The notes under the pieces were generated by a model. It made no database searches. It saw nothing but the letters and a program-made list of their open reading frames with translations, and had not been told where the DNA came from. A stretch of 64,000 nucleotides of DNA from Rhodococcus sp. HM1 (GTDB lineage Bacteria > Actinomycetota > Actinomycetes > Mycobacteriales > Mycobacteriaceae): assembly GCF_023218075.1 (NCBI RefSeq), contig NZ_JALPTB010000019.1, positions 36,081 to 100,080 on the forward strand. The letters are read 5' to 3'. Every line of letters starts with the position of its first letter. Within the stretch, counting starts at the first letter, position 1. The position numbers and the translations under genes were made by a program. Shown here in pieces: positions 39,963 through 47,968 of the stretch.

Positions 39963-41452
39963 GAACCGACGCCGATGTGGAGCTGCATCTCGTCCGGCCC
40001 GGTGTTCGCGAGTACCACGGTCAGCTCGGCACCGGCGGCGTCGGTCCGGAACGCCACAGCGATGGCGCCGGCACGGTCGCCGAAGCAGTCACCGACCGTG
40101 TTCTCCACACCGTCCGTGATGACGACCGCATCGCCCTTCTCCCGCGCGACGAGCACAACGGCCGTTGCGGCACCCCGGGATCCGTCCTGCGGATTTCGCG
40201 CCAGCAAGGACACCGAGTGCACGCGACCGATGGCGAACTTGTCCAACGGGAGGTTCGTGAACGTCTCCGCCGCTTCCTGTCCCGCGGCCAGAGTCACCTT
40301 GCGCGGGCCGGAACCGGCACCGCTCACGAATCCGGCACGTGTCGACTTCCCCAGGTTCGCCGCCAGTTGCACACCGGAGCCGGAGGCCTGTGTGCCGTCG
40401 CCGCCCGGACCGGTGTGACCGGTCAGGTCGTTGCCGACGACGATGCCGGTCGATTCCGGATCCGCGACGAGGCACGCAGCGGGAGAGTCGTATCCCTGGC
40501 CGTCGTCGTTCGGGCCCGAGTGTGTCACGTTGCCCAGAACCAATGTTGCGGTGCCGCCGGTGGAGTGGATGTGCGTGTCGTCGCCGGCGATCCCCTCCGA
40601 GCGTGCGCCGTTGCGCCGCAGAACGTTCGCGGTCACGACCGTCCGCTCGCAACCGGACAGCCGGATCCCGGATCGGCCGTTCCGATCGATGTTGTTGCCG
40701 GACAGAATGTTGTGCTTGGCACCTTCCGCGTGGATGCCGTAGCCCAGATTCCACTCCACCTTGTTCTGCGTGACGATGTTGTCGTTCGCTCCCGGCGGCA
40801 GGTGGATTCCGCCGGTGCCGTTCACGTTGACGTAGTTGAGCGAGACGATCGAATCGACGCACCTGGCGATCCCGTATTCCGCGTTGTCGTGGACGTTGCA
40901 GCACTCGATCCGGTTGACCCCGGAATAGCCGCAGTCGATCCCGGTACGGCAGTGCAGGATGTTGACGTCGCGGACGAGGTTCCTGCCCTCCAGCACGACG
41001 CCCTCGTGCCGGGGTTCGTGCTCGGTCCCGCGGACCGCGAGGGACAGCAGGCCGGCACCCTCCCGGAGCCGCACCACGGGATCGGTGCGTCCGTCCCCGG
41101 TGGCGATGAGACGGGTTCCCTCCTGCGGCACCCCGGTGTAGGCGAACGACCAGCTTCCGGCAAGTTGCCGCCCGGCAGGCACCACGACGGTCCCCGCCAC
41201 CCGGAACCGCCCCGCGGGAAGGACCAGCGAACTCGTCGAGTGCAGCGCCTCGTTGATGGCATCGGTGTCGTCGGTCTCTCCGTCCCCGGCGATACCGAGT
41301 TCGGCGATGTCGTCCGGTTCGACCGGCAGCGGGCGCACGACGGCGGCGTCGCCGTCCCGGAATGTACGAGAGCATGTCGGGACAGTCGCGATCGCGGCTA
41401 CAGCAGCGGTCAGCGCTGTACCGGAGATGGCCTGCCGACGGCTCAGACGCAC
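39959..41452 (-). CDS. Secreted right-handed beta-helix protein (putative polysaccharide lyase/epimerase)
   Basis: A 497-residue exported protein. The N-terminus MRLSRRQAISGTALTAAVAAIA has a twin-arginine-like motif and hydrophobic segment. Residues 50-100 match the pectate-lyase-like opening (DDTDAINEAL), and from about 140 to 330 there is a ladder of beta-helix coils rich in N and G (NILHCRTGIDCGY, CNVHDNAEYGIARC, NIVTQNKVEWNLGYGIHAEG, NILSGNNIDRNGRSGI). The last ~110 residues form a separate beta domain. Such proteins in polysaccharide operons cut or epimerise the polymer outside the cell. GTG at 41452 is preceded by GGAAGGAAGGAAG, a TTCC tetranucleotide repeat that doubles as ribosome-binding site. 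Catalytic residues cannot be assigned by eye. Confidence 0.75.
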   Translation of the reverse strand: MRLSRRQAISGTALTAAVAAIATVPTCSRTFRDGDAAVVRPLPVEPDDIAELGIAGDGETDDTDAINEALHSTSSLVLPAGRFRVAGTVVVPAGRQLAGSWSFAYTGVPQEGTRLIATGDGRTDPVVRLREGAGLLSLAVRGTEHEPRHEGVVLEGRNLVRDVNILHCRTGIDCGYSGVNRIECCNVHDNAEYGIARCVDSIVSLNYVNVNGTGGIHLPPGANDNIVTQNKVEWNLGYGIHAEGAKHNILSGNNIDRNGRSGIRLSGCERTVVTANVLRRNGARSEGIAGDDTHIHSTGGTATLVLGNVTHSGPNDDGQGYDSPAACLVADPESTGIVVGNDLTGHTGPGGDGTQASGSGVQLAANLGKSTRAGFVSGAGSGPRKVTLAAGQEAAETFTNLPLDKFAIGRVHSVSLLARNPQDGSRGAATAVVLVAREKGDAVVITDGVENTVGDCFGDRAGAIAVAFRTDAAGAELTVVLANTGPDEMQLHIGVGS

Positions 41453-41491
41453 GGGACTTCCTTCCTTCCTTCCTTCGGATCGCGGTGACGG

Positions 41492-42841
41492 TCAGCCGAC
41501 GACGGCTTCCGAGACGGCCCGGCCGAGTCCGCGGTACTGCCACCCCGCACGACGCCACCTGTCGACGTCGAGGCAGTTGCGGCCGTCCAGAACGACCTTT
41601 CGGCGCACCACGGACGCGACCACGTCGGGGTTCAGCTCACGGAACTCCCTCCACTCCGTGAGAACCAGCACCACGTCCGCGCCGGCACACGCCTCCATCG
41701 TGCTCGTCGCGTAGTTCAGGGTCGGGAACAAGCGTCGCGAGTTGTCCATCGCCTGCGGGTCGAACACGGTGACGGCAGCGCCCTGCAGCTGGATCTGCCC
41801 GGCGACATTGAGGGCGGGCGAATCCCGTACGTCGTCGGAATCCGGCTTGAACGCGGCGCCGAGCACCGAGATCCGTGCGCCGAGCAGCGAGCCTCCCGCC
41901 GCTTCCCGGGCGAGTTCCACCATGCGACCGCGGCGTCGCATGTTGATGTTGTCGACCTCGCGCAGGAACGTGAGGGCCTGGTCGGCTCCGAGCTCACCGG
42001 CTCGGGCCATGAAGGCTCGAATGTCCTTCGGGAGACATCCTCCACCGAAACCGATTCCCGCATTGAGGAATCGGCGCCCGATCCGGGCATCGTGCCCGAT
42101 CGCGTCGGCGAGGACGGTGACGTCGGCACCGGACGCCTCGCACACCTCCGCCATCGCGTTGATGAACGAGATCTTCGTCGCCAGAAACGCATTCGCCGAA
42201 GTCTTGACCAGCTCTGCCGTCGCCAGGTCGGTAACGATGAACGGGACGTCCTCGTCCAGGAGCTGCGCGTACACCTCCTTGGCGACCTCGAGCGCCCTCC
42301 CGGGACGCGCAGCGCCGACGCCCAGGACCACGCGGTCCGGATGCAGAGTGTCCTGTACCGCATAGCCTTCCCGCAGGAACTCCGGGTTCCATGCGAGATC
42401 GACATCGTCGCCGGCCGGAGCGAGCTGACGTGCCCGCGCTCGCAGTCGTTCGGCGGTGCCGACCGGCACCGTGGACTTCCCGAAGATGACGGCCGGCTCG
42501 GTGAGCAACGGCGCCAGCTGTTCGATCACCGAATCGACATAGGTCAGATCGGCCGCGAATTCCCCCTTCTTCTGGGGTGTTCCGACACCGATGAAGTGCA
42601 CGTCGGCGAACTCCGCGGCCTCGGCGTACGACGAGGTGAACCGAAGCCGCCCGGCCGCGATGTTGCGCGCGAGGACCTCCTCGAGGCCGGGTTCGTAGAA
42701 CGGAACCTGACCGGCTTCGAGCTTCGCGAGCTTACCGGCGTCGACGTCGACACCCAGTACCTGGTGGCCCAATTCGGCCATGCACGCGGCGTGAGTGGCA
42801 CCCAGATAGCCGGTTCCGAACACGGCGATACGACAAGTCAT
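41492..42841 (-). CDS. ugd: UDP-glucose 6-dehydrogenase
   Basis: Oxidises UDP-glucose to UDP-glucuronate with two NAD+. The 449-residue protein has the N-terminal Rossmann motif GTGYLGATHAACMAELGH, GTPQKKG, STVPVGTAERL and NPEFLREGYAVQD, and the catalytic cysteine Cys269 in GGGCLPKD; the C-terminal domain carries LGAAFKPDSDDVRDSPALNV. Length fits UDP-glucose dehydrogenases; GDP-mannose dehydrogenase is the main alternative in the superfamily, but galU nearby favours UDP-glucose. The frame is open well upstream of ATG 42841, but that part belongs to the preceding sugar transferase. It lies 47 bp after that gene in the operon. Supplies glucuronate for an acidic repeat unit. Confidence 0.9.
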   Translation of the reverse strand: MTCRIAVFGTGYLGATHAACMAELGHQVLGVDVDAGKLAKLEAGQVPFYEPGLEEVLARNIAAGRLRFTSSYAEAAEFADVHFIGVGTPQKKGEFAADLTYVDSVIEQLAPLLTEPAVIFGKSTVPVGTAERLRARARQLAPAGDDVDLAWNPEFLREGYAVQDTLHPDRVVLGVGAARPGRALEVAKEVYAQLLDEDVPFIVTDLATAELVKTSANAFLATKISFINAMAEVCEASGADVTVLADAIGHDARIGRRFLNAGIGFGGGCLPKDIRAFMARAGELGADQALTFLREVDNINMRRRGRMVELAREAAGGSLLGARISVLGAAFKPDSDDVRDSPALNVAGQIQLQGAAVTVFDPQAMDNSRRLFPTLNYATSTMEACAGADVVLVLTEWREFRELNPDVVASVVRRKVVLDGRNCLDVDRWRRAGWQYRGLGRAVSEAVVG

Positions 42842-42888
42842 GGCAGATACCCGACTCTTTCTGTTTCGTTCTCGAGGGATGCGGTGGG

Positions 42889-44433
42889 CTAGTACGCGCC
42901 GTCGCTCGCGACGACCGCCTTGACGGTCCGCGCGATGATCAGGACATCGCTCACCATCGACCAGTTCTCGACGTAGGACAGATCCAGACGCACGGACTCG
43001 TCCCACGACAGGTCGGAGCGTCCGCTGACCTGCCACAACCCGGTGACGCCCGGCCGCACGAGAAGCCGGCGCTGGACGCGACCGTCGTAGTTCTCGACCT
43101 CTCGCCGCAAGGGCGGACGCGGACCCACGACACTCATCTCGCGTCGAACGACATTGATGAACTGCGGCAGCTCGTCGATGCTGTAGCGCCGGAGGAATTT
43201 TCCGACCCGGGTGACCCGCGGGTCCTCACGCATCTTGAACAGCAGGCCCGCGCCCTCGTTGTTCTTCATCAACGCCGCGACCTGCCGGTCGGCTCCGGTC
43301 ACCATCGACCGGAACTTGATCATTCCGAACGGTTTTCCGTCGAGCCCGATCCGCTCCGAGCGATAGAAGACCGGTCCCTTGCTGTCCAGCTTCACGGCCA
43401 GCGCGACGAGCGCGAACACCGGGGCCAGCACGAGCAACGCGGTCGACGCGAAGACCAGATCGAACGCGCGCTTTCCGCTGCGCTTCGCACCGTGGTAGCT
43501 GGGCTTCTCGACGTGGATGAGCGGTAGTCCGGCGACCGGGCGCATCTCCAGCCGAGGCGCCGAGACATCCACGACTCCGGTGGCGACCACCAGGTCGGCG
43601 TCGTGCGGATCCATCTCCCACAGCAGGTCGCGAATGCCGTCCGGGCCCAGTGTCTCGGTCGCGGCGACCGCGACGGTGTCGGAACCGGACGCTCGGAGCG
43701 CGTCCACGATCGAGTGCTCGTCCCCATAGACGGGAATTCGCTTGCCCGCGACCTCCATGTGATCGCCGGCGATTCCCGAGTACCGGGGCACGCAGACACC
43801 GGCGACGTGGTACCCGTCCGTCGAGTTGCGTTCGAACGTCTCGACCATCAACCGCACCGAACGCGCGCCGCCCACGACGAGGACCGAGGTCCGGAACTCA
43901 CCCCGATTGCGCTTGGCGGCGAACACCTTCCGCCACAACCAACGTCCGACGAGAAGCCCGGCGAGGCCGGTCGGGAACGCGATCGCCAGATATCCACGAG
44001 CGAGCTCGAGCCGGAACACGAGCGCGATGATGGCCACCAGCCCGAACATCCGGAACGTGGCCGAGAGAATCCGCTGGTATTCGTCGTATCCGGAACCGAT
44101 CACCCGACGCGAGCGGGTCCGGAACGCAGCGAGGAACGCGAGCCACAGCGCTGCGAGGCAGATCGAAATGACGACGTAATTCCATTCGGCTGCAGTCGCA
44201 TTCACGAGCATGTCGCTCTGACCGAAGCGAACGACGTGCGCCAGCGTGACCGCCAGCACGACGACGAGGCTGTCGGTGACGATCAGCCTTCGTACATAGA
44301 TCCGCTGCCAGGCCCGTCGCGTGCTCGCGCCGGCGGCGTGAGTCGGCGGCTGCGCCACGCCACGAGGGCCCGACCGGACAGGCTCGAGAGCCAGTCCGGT
44401 CCGCCCTTCGGGCGGTTGTTCTACCACTGTCAT
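42889..44433 (-). CDS. Polyprenyl glycosylphosphotransferase, copy 2
   Basis: First gene of the nine-gene operon and probably its initiating sugar transferase. 514 residues: a hydrophilic start, N-terminal helices from about 50 to 175, the nucleotide-binding-like VLVVGGARSVRLMVE, a further helix, and the C-terminal transferase domain with KFRSMVTGADR, DELPQFINVVRREMSVVGPRPP and GVTGLWQVSGRSDLSWDESVRLDLSYVENW. It is strikingly close to copy 1 (405-1904), with long identical C-terminal stretches, and less close to copy 3. ATG at 44433 with GGGGAGG about ten bases upstream is preferred over upstream in-frame starts. Donor sugar (glucose or galactose phosphate are the common ones) is not predictable. 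Confidence 0.93.
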   Translation of the reverse strand: MTVVEQPPEGRTGLALEPVRSGPRGVAQPPTHAAGASTRRAWQRIYVRRLIVTDSLVVVLAVTLAHVVRFGQSDMLVNATAAEWNYVVISICLAALWLAFLAAFRTRSRRVIGSGYDEYQRILSATFRMFGLVAIIALVFRLELARGYLAIAFPTGLAGLLVGRWLWRKVFAAKRNRGEFRTSVLVVGGARSVRLMVETFERNSTDGYHVAGVCVPRYSGIAGDHMEVAGKRIPVYGDEHSIVDALRASGSDTVAVAATETLGPDGIRDLLWEMDPHDADLVVATGVVDVSAPRLEMRPVAGLPLIHVEKPSYHGAKRSGKRAFDLVFASTALLVLAPVFALVALAVKLDSKGPVFYRSERIGLDGKPFGMIKFRSMVTGADRQVAALMKNNEGAGLLFKMREDPRVTRVGKFLRRYSIDELPQFINVVRREMSVVGPRPPLRREVENYDGRVQRRLLVRPGVTGLWQVSGRSDLSWDESVRLDLSYVENWSMVSDVLIIARTVKAVVASDGAY

Positions 44434-45228
44434 TGATTTGTGTCCTCCCCGTACCGGTAAGCCGTCGCCGGTTGGGCACGAGCCCACGCAACTCGCGCGA
44501 CCGCCGGACTCCGCGCAACTGTTCCTCCCCAGGAATTGCACGAAATCGACGACCGGCACCAATTGCCTTACGCAGGTAGTGAGTCTCAACTATTTGTGTG
44601 CAGATTGCATCCTCTTGCGACACGACCGGCGTTTCACGTTTTGTTGCGCAGCAGATTCCAATTTGCGAGTCGGTGGCGGCGTGGGGCCGTCGGCCCTGGT
44701 CAGCCGACGACGGACAGTTGCGCAGTTCGCTTACCGACCAGTAGTTTTCGTCGGCGGAGAATGCCGCTTATGAGATAGATCACACGGGAGGAATGGATTT
44801 CGAACGACACTTCTTGATTTGGACATTCGACCAGTTCGACTGCACTCTCCGCGGCGCGACCGAAAATCGTCCCGCCGGGCCGGACCTTCGTGGACGACGG
44901 CAGCGCCGGCAGGAGGCCCCGTCGAAGGGACCGGAGGCCGGCTACTCCACCGGACCGGGATCGGGTGGTCCGATCTGGCGAGAGATGAATGTGACTGTCG
45001 GACAGAAGCCGTCGAGGACCGACCCCGACACGCGGAGGTCGCGCGACCGCCCCGGACTCTCTATACTCCGATTCGACTCCATGCCTCCCTACGATCGCCG
45101 GTTCGATCGTCGCTTCTGCCGGAGTTTTCCAATCACCGCACGAGGACGTGCACTTCGTGCTCGGCGCAGCGCGCCGGGCATCGGGCGTTCGTCGCTCGTT
45201 CCTGCGAGTTCAGTTATGAGGTAATGCC
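44434..45228. other. 795-bp divergent intergenic region between the polysaccharide operon and galU
   Basis: No convincing gene. It must carry the promoter of the nine-gene operon (minus) and of galU (plus). Moderately AT-rich patches occur at 44560-44680 and 44760-44830. A plus-strand open frame (44793-45224) ends four bases before galU, but its ATG abuts a GGGAGG with no spacing, and its product is arginine-rich with no recognisable feature. No strong hairpin or palindrome was found. Confidence 0.5.
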
Positions 45229-46170
45229 ATGGGGAGTAACTACACCCACGTCCACAACACCTTCAGGACCGCCGTCGTCCCCGCCGCCGGGATGGGCACT
45301 CGTTTCCTGCCCGCCACCAAGACGGTGCCGAAAGAGCTCCTGCCCGTGGTGGATACACCGGGAATCGAGCTCGTCGCGTCCGAGGCAGCAGGATCCGGCG
45401 CGAGCCGGCTCGTCATCGTCACCGCTCCCGGCAAGGACGGTGTGGTGTCCCACTTCGTCGACGATCTCGCACTCGAGAGCAGACTGGAGGAGAGCGGAAA
45501 GTCACATCTTCTCGAAAAAGTCCGGCGTGCACCGAATCTCATCGATGTGGAGCCGGTGGTCCAGGAACGACCCCTCGGGCTCGGACACGCCGTCGGCTGC
45601 GCCGAACAGGCCCTCGACGACGACGAGGATGCCATTGCCGTCCTGTTACCCGACGATCTGGTGCAGCCCTGCGGAATTCTCGATCTGATGTCCCGGGTGC
45701 GGGCGGAACGCGGAGGTAGCGTGCTGTGCGCGATCGACGTTCCGAAGAGTCAGGTCGGTTCGTACGGAGTCTTCCACGTCGAAGAGGTTCCGGGCGTGGC
45801 CGAACCGGATGTTCTGCGGGTGCTCGGAATGGTGGAGAAGCCCGCGCTTGCCGACGCTCCGTCCACTCTCGCTGCGGCCGGCCGGTATCTGCTGGACCGC
45901 GCCGTCTTCGATGCTCTTCGCCGCATCGAACCCGGCGCGGGTGGTGAACTCCAGCTCACCGACGCCATCGCCCTGCTCATCGACGAGGGGCACCCCGTCC
46001 ACGTCGTCGTCCATCGCGGGACACGGCACGACCTCGGCAATCCGGGCGGATACCTGCGGGCGTCCGTCGACTCGGCGTTGGGCAACCCCGACTACGGTCC
46101 GGGGCTTCGCCGGTGGCTCGCCGAGCGTCTCGGGCTCGAGGATTCCGCCGACCGGGTCCGGACCGCATGA
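45229..46170 (+). CDS. galU: UTP--glucose-1-phosphate uridylyltransferase
   Basis: Makes UDP-glucose from UTP and glucose 1-phosphate, the precursor for UDP-glucuronate through the dehydrogenase at 41492. The 313-residue protein has the nucleotide loop VVPAAGMGTRFLPATKTVPKELLPVVD, then QERPLGLGHAVGCAE, LLPDDLVQP, MVEKP and GELQLTDAIALL, all in family order and at normal length. ATG 45229 has GAGG seven bases upstream. It is the only nucleotide-sugar pyrophosphorylase in the window and is divergent from the polysaccharide operon. A 6C-like RNA follows about 160 bp downstream. Cytosolic. Confidence 0.95.
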   Translation: MGSNYTHVHNTFRTAVVPAAGMGTRFLPATKTVPKELLPVVDTPGIELVASEAAGSGASRLVIVTAPGKDGVVSHFVDDLALESRLEESGKSHLLEKVRRAPNLIDVEPVVQERPLGLGHAVGCAEQALDDDEDAIAVLLPDDLVQPCGILDLMSRVRAERGGSVLCAIDVPKSQVGSYGVFHVEEVPGVAEPDVLRVLGMVEKPALADAPSTLAAAGRYLLDRAVFDALRRIEPGAGGELQLTDAIALLIDEGHPVHVVVHRGTRHDLGNPGGYLRASVDSALGNPDYGPGLRRWLAERLGLEDSADRVRTA

Positions 46171-46325
46171 CGAGCGGGTCCGGATGCACGACACGACTTC
46201 CGATCGGTGGCGTGCATCCGGACCCGAGGGTCGGGTCTTCCACGTGCACGCACGCGAAAGGAGGCCCGCAGCACGTTCTACGGACCTGTTCGTGACACCG
46301 ACGGGCACCTCCGGTCGGAGTCCGC

Positions 46326-46331
46326 TAAACT
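46326..46331 (+). promoter_or_regulatory. Candidate -10 box of the 6C-like RNA
   Basis: TAAACT matches TANNNT and would start transcription near 46338, just ahead of the C-rich hairpins. A good -35 box at 16-18 bp is not seen. Confidence 0.4.
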
Positions 46332-46337
46332 GTCGGA

Positions 46338-46440
46338 CGTCGCCGCAAGGTGACGGGTGCGTCTCCGTATGTCCTCCCCGACAACATGGAGTTACTGCAC
46401 AGCCCCGCCCGGCTCCTCCCCTTTTGCCGGCGGGGCTTTC
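46338..46440 (+). ncRNA. Candidate 6C RNA (two C-rich-loop hairpins)
   Basis: 6C RNAs are small actinobacterial RNAs defined by two stem-loops each bearing six or more cytosines in the loop. Here hairpin 1 (about 46363-46392; CTCC..TGTC pairing with GACA..GGAG) and hairpin 2 (46401-46437; AGCCCCGCC-C-GGC with GCCGGCGGGGCT) both show the same heptamer CCTCCCC in their loops (46373-46379 and 46415-46421), six cytosines each. Hairpin 2 is followed by TTTCCCG and acts as an intrinsic terminator. TAAACT at 46326-46331 gives a start near 46338 and a length of about 103 nt, right for the class. It lies between galU and a convergent small-peptide gene. The match is by structure and loop motif, not by search. 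Confidence 0.68.
46401..46440 (+). terminator. Intrinsic terminator (second hairpin of the 6C-like RNA)
   Basis: A 12-bp GC-rich stem with one bulged C, loop containing CCTCCCC, followed by TTTCCC. It would end the small RNA and any galU read-through on the plus strand. Confidence 0.75.
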
Positions 46441-46462
46441 CCGTCTTCCGGCACCGCCGTGC

Positions 46463-46654
46463 TCACACGACGCCGAGCGCACTCAGCACGAATGCAACCA
46501 CCCAGTCGAAGATCTCCTGGGGCCCAATGACACTCGATCCGGTGGACGGCACCCGAGGAGACTCCTCGGCCGCATGAGCGGGAGCCGCTGCCGCGGTGAT
46601 GGCCGCGAGGACGACCGCGGAGACGACCGCGGTTCTCATTCGACCAGATGTCAC
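46463..46654 (-). CDS. Small secreted peptide (63 residues, mature about 35)
   Basis: Not recognised. GTG at 46654 has a perfect site, GGAGG five bases upstream, which sets the start in a longer open frame. The product begins MTSGRMRTAVV, continues with a hydrophobic segment and ends the signal peptide at PAHA; the mature part is about 35 residues: an acidic/Ser-Thr stretch (AEESPRVPSTGSS), then VIGPQEIFDW and a hydrophobic, amphipathic tail ending ALGVV. No cysteines. It is divergent from the butyrolactone synthase gene; the 20-bp palindrome at 46848-46867 lies between them, about 190 bp upstream of this start. It could be a secreted structural or signalling peptide; there is no family call. 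Coding potential rests on the ribosome-binding site and the signal peptide. Confidence 0.68.
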   Translation of the reverse strand: MTSGRMRTAVVSAVVLAAITAAAAPAHAAEESPRVPSTGSSVIGPQEIFDWVVAFVLSALGVV

Positions 46655-46847
46655 TTCGACCTCCGTTGCATTCACTTTCGTTGTCGCCGGGGCCCGTTCG
46701 ACGAACCCCGGTCTGTGACGACCGGGGTTACCCCTCGCAAGCCCGGTCGGCACAGCCCGGGAGCGGCGAGACCGACTCGGCCGGATCGTTGATCGATCCG
46801 GCCGAGGGATCCCGCCACCCTGTCCCCGACTGGGACTACCGTAGCAC

Positions 46848-46867
46848 AAAACCGGTCAAACGGTTTT
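46848..46867. promoter_or_regulatory. Palindrome AAAACCG-N6-CGGTTTT, candidate butyrolactone-receptor operator
   Basis: Perfect 7-bp inverted arms around GTCAAA. Receptors of the ArpA/ScbR group bind autoregulatory elements with A-rich/ACCG...CGGTTT arms of about this length, and the receptor gene is 1.1 kb away. The site is 155 bp upstream of the synthase ATG and 95 bp upstream of its -10 box, between two divergent genes. The assignment is by motif resemblance and position. Confidence 0.55.
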
Positions 46868-46960
46868 TTACCATCATGTGACATTTTTTCGGCATCTTTC
46901 GGGCTTTTCGGACACCACAAGTGTCGGCGAGCCGTAACGCCCCTGTTCGGCGGGCTGTTC

Positions 46961-46966
46961 TATAGT
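46961..46966 (+). promoter_or_regulatory. Candidate -10 box of the butyrolactone synthase gene
   Basis: TATAGT, a good actinobacterial -10, gives a leader of about 50 nt before the ATG at 47022, which has GGGAGG eight bases upstream. The -35 region has no clear TTGAC-like box, as expected for an activator- or repressor-dependent promoter. Confidence 0.5.
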
Positions 46967-47021
46967 CGCCGCCGAGCGGCTTCGAAGATTCGTTCACAGG
47001 ACAACAAGGGAGGCCCAGACG

Positions 47022-47954
47022 ATGGCCGGGGGTACGCATGCGGGCGAGGCACGTCCCGTTCTGGGATTCGAGTCGACTGTGCCGCGCCGCTTCGTGCACC
47101 GCCGGTCGGTCGCGGAAGTCTTCCTCACCGACTGCGTAGCCACGGACACGGTCGATCACTTCACCCTCGGTGCGCAATGGCCACGATCGCACAGCTTCTA
47201 TCGGTCGCACAACGGTCGCTACGACACGATGCTGATGGTCGAAACCCTGCGCCAAGCGACGATCTACCTGGCGCACACCAGGTATCGAGTGCCCCTCGGT
47301 CACCCGTTCGTGATGCACACCCTGCGCGTGGACGCCACACCACACGCTCTGTCGATCGACGACCGGCCGGCCGAAGTGACGATCGAGGCGCAGGTCGGCG
47401 ACCACTTCTACCGGGGCAACATGCTCGCGCGCTTCTCGGTCACCTACGTCTGCCGCATCGGCGACAACGAAATCGGGCGCGGTTTCGGCACCGCGAGTGT
47501 ATTCACTCCCGCTGCGTACGCCCAACTTCGTTGGGGTGGTTCGGGTCCCCGAGCAATCGGCACGCCGGTCCGTCCCGAGCCGATGTCCGGCAAGATGGTC
47601 GGGCAGTTCCGTTCGGAGGACGTGGTCCTCGGAACGGAGCACGGCCCGAACCGGTGGACACTGCGCGTGGACGACGAGCATCCCATCCTCTTCGACCACC
47701 CGAGCGACCACATTCCGGGCATGCTCGTTCTCGAAGCTTTCCGGCAGGGGGCTCGCGCGGCGCTCGCCCTGCCGCACGCGGACATCGAGTCCGTCGAGGT
47801 CACGTACCACCGATTCGCCGAGAACGACGCGAACGCCACGGTGTCCGCCGAGCCCGATCCGGATGACCCTTACACAGTTCGCATTTCGGTCGAGCAGTGG
47901 GGACAGCACATCGCCAGCGGCCGGGTGCGCCTCCTATCGGACGGTTTCCGGTGA
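47022..47954 (+). CDS. gblA: AfsA/ScbA-family gamma-butyrolactone synthase
   Basis: AfsA-type enzymes join a beta-ketoacyl thioester to dihydroxyacetone phosphate, the first committed step to gamma-butyrolactone signals. The 310-residue protein has the two tandem hotdog repeats of the family: repeat one from FVHRRSVAEVFLTD with DTMLMVETLRQATIYLAH and VPLGHPFVM, repeat two with HPSDHIPGMLVLEAFRQGARAA; each carries the conserved E-x-x-R-Q element. Length matches ScbA/AfsA. It lies tail-to-tail with the receptor gene, 14 bp apart, as in Streptomyces and in the gbl genes reported for Rhodococcus jostii; the symbol follows that usage. Probably controlled by the palindrome at 46848-46867. The acyl chain of the signal cannot be predicted. 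Cytosolic. Confidence 0.9.
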   Translation: MAGGTHAGEARPVLGFESTVPRRFVHRRSVAEVFLTDCVATDTVDHFTLGAQWPRSHSFYRSHNGRYDTMLMVETLRQATIYLAHTRYRVPLGHPFVMHTLRVDATPHALSIDDRPAEVTIEAQVGDHFYRGNMLARFSVTYVCRIGDNEIGRGFGTASVFTPAAYAQLRWGGSGPRAIGTPVRPEPMSGKMVGQFRSEDVVLGTEHGPNRWTLRVDDEHPILFDHPSDHIPGMLVLEAFRQGARAALALPHADIESVEVTYHRFAENDANATVSAEPDPDDPYTVRISVEQWGQHIASGRVRLLSDGFR

Positions 47955-47968
47955 CGGCACGATCGTCG

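Larger units (their letters stand above)
46655..47021. other. Divergent regulatory region between small peptide gene and butyrolactone synthase
   Basis: 367 bp with no gene. Contains the palindrome 46848-46867, T-rich runs at 46864-46925, and TATAGT (46961-46966) for the plus-strand gene. The centre (46855-46920) is markedly AT-rich for this genome, as expected of a control region. A separate promoter for the minus-strand peptide gene could not be fixed. Confidence 0.6.

Noticed and set aside
44793..45224. Possible 143-residue gene directly before galU
   Set aside because: GGGAGG abuts the ATG with no spacing, the product is arginine-rich without structure, and no family is recognisable.
45646..46482. 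Minus-strand frame antisense to galU
   Set aside because: galU is unmistakable on the plus strand; the antisense product lacks features and would cover the 6C-like RNA.
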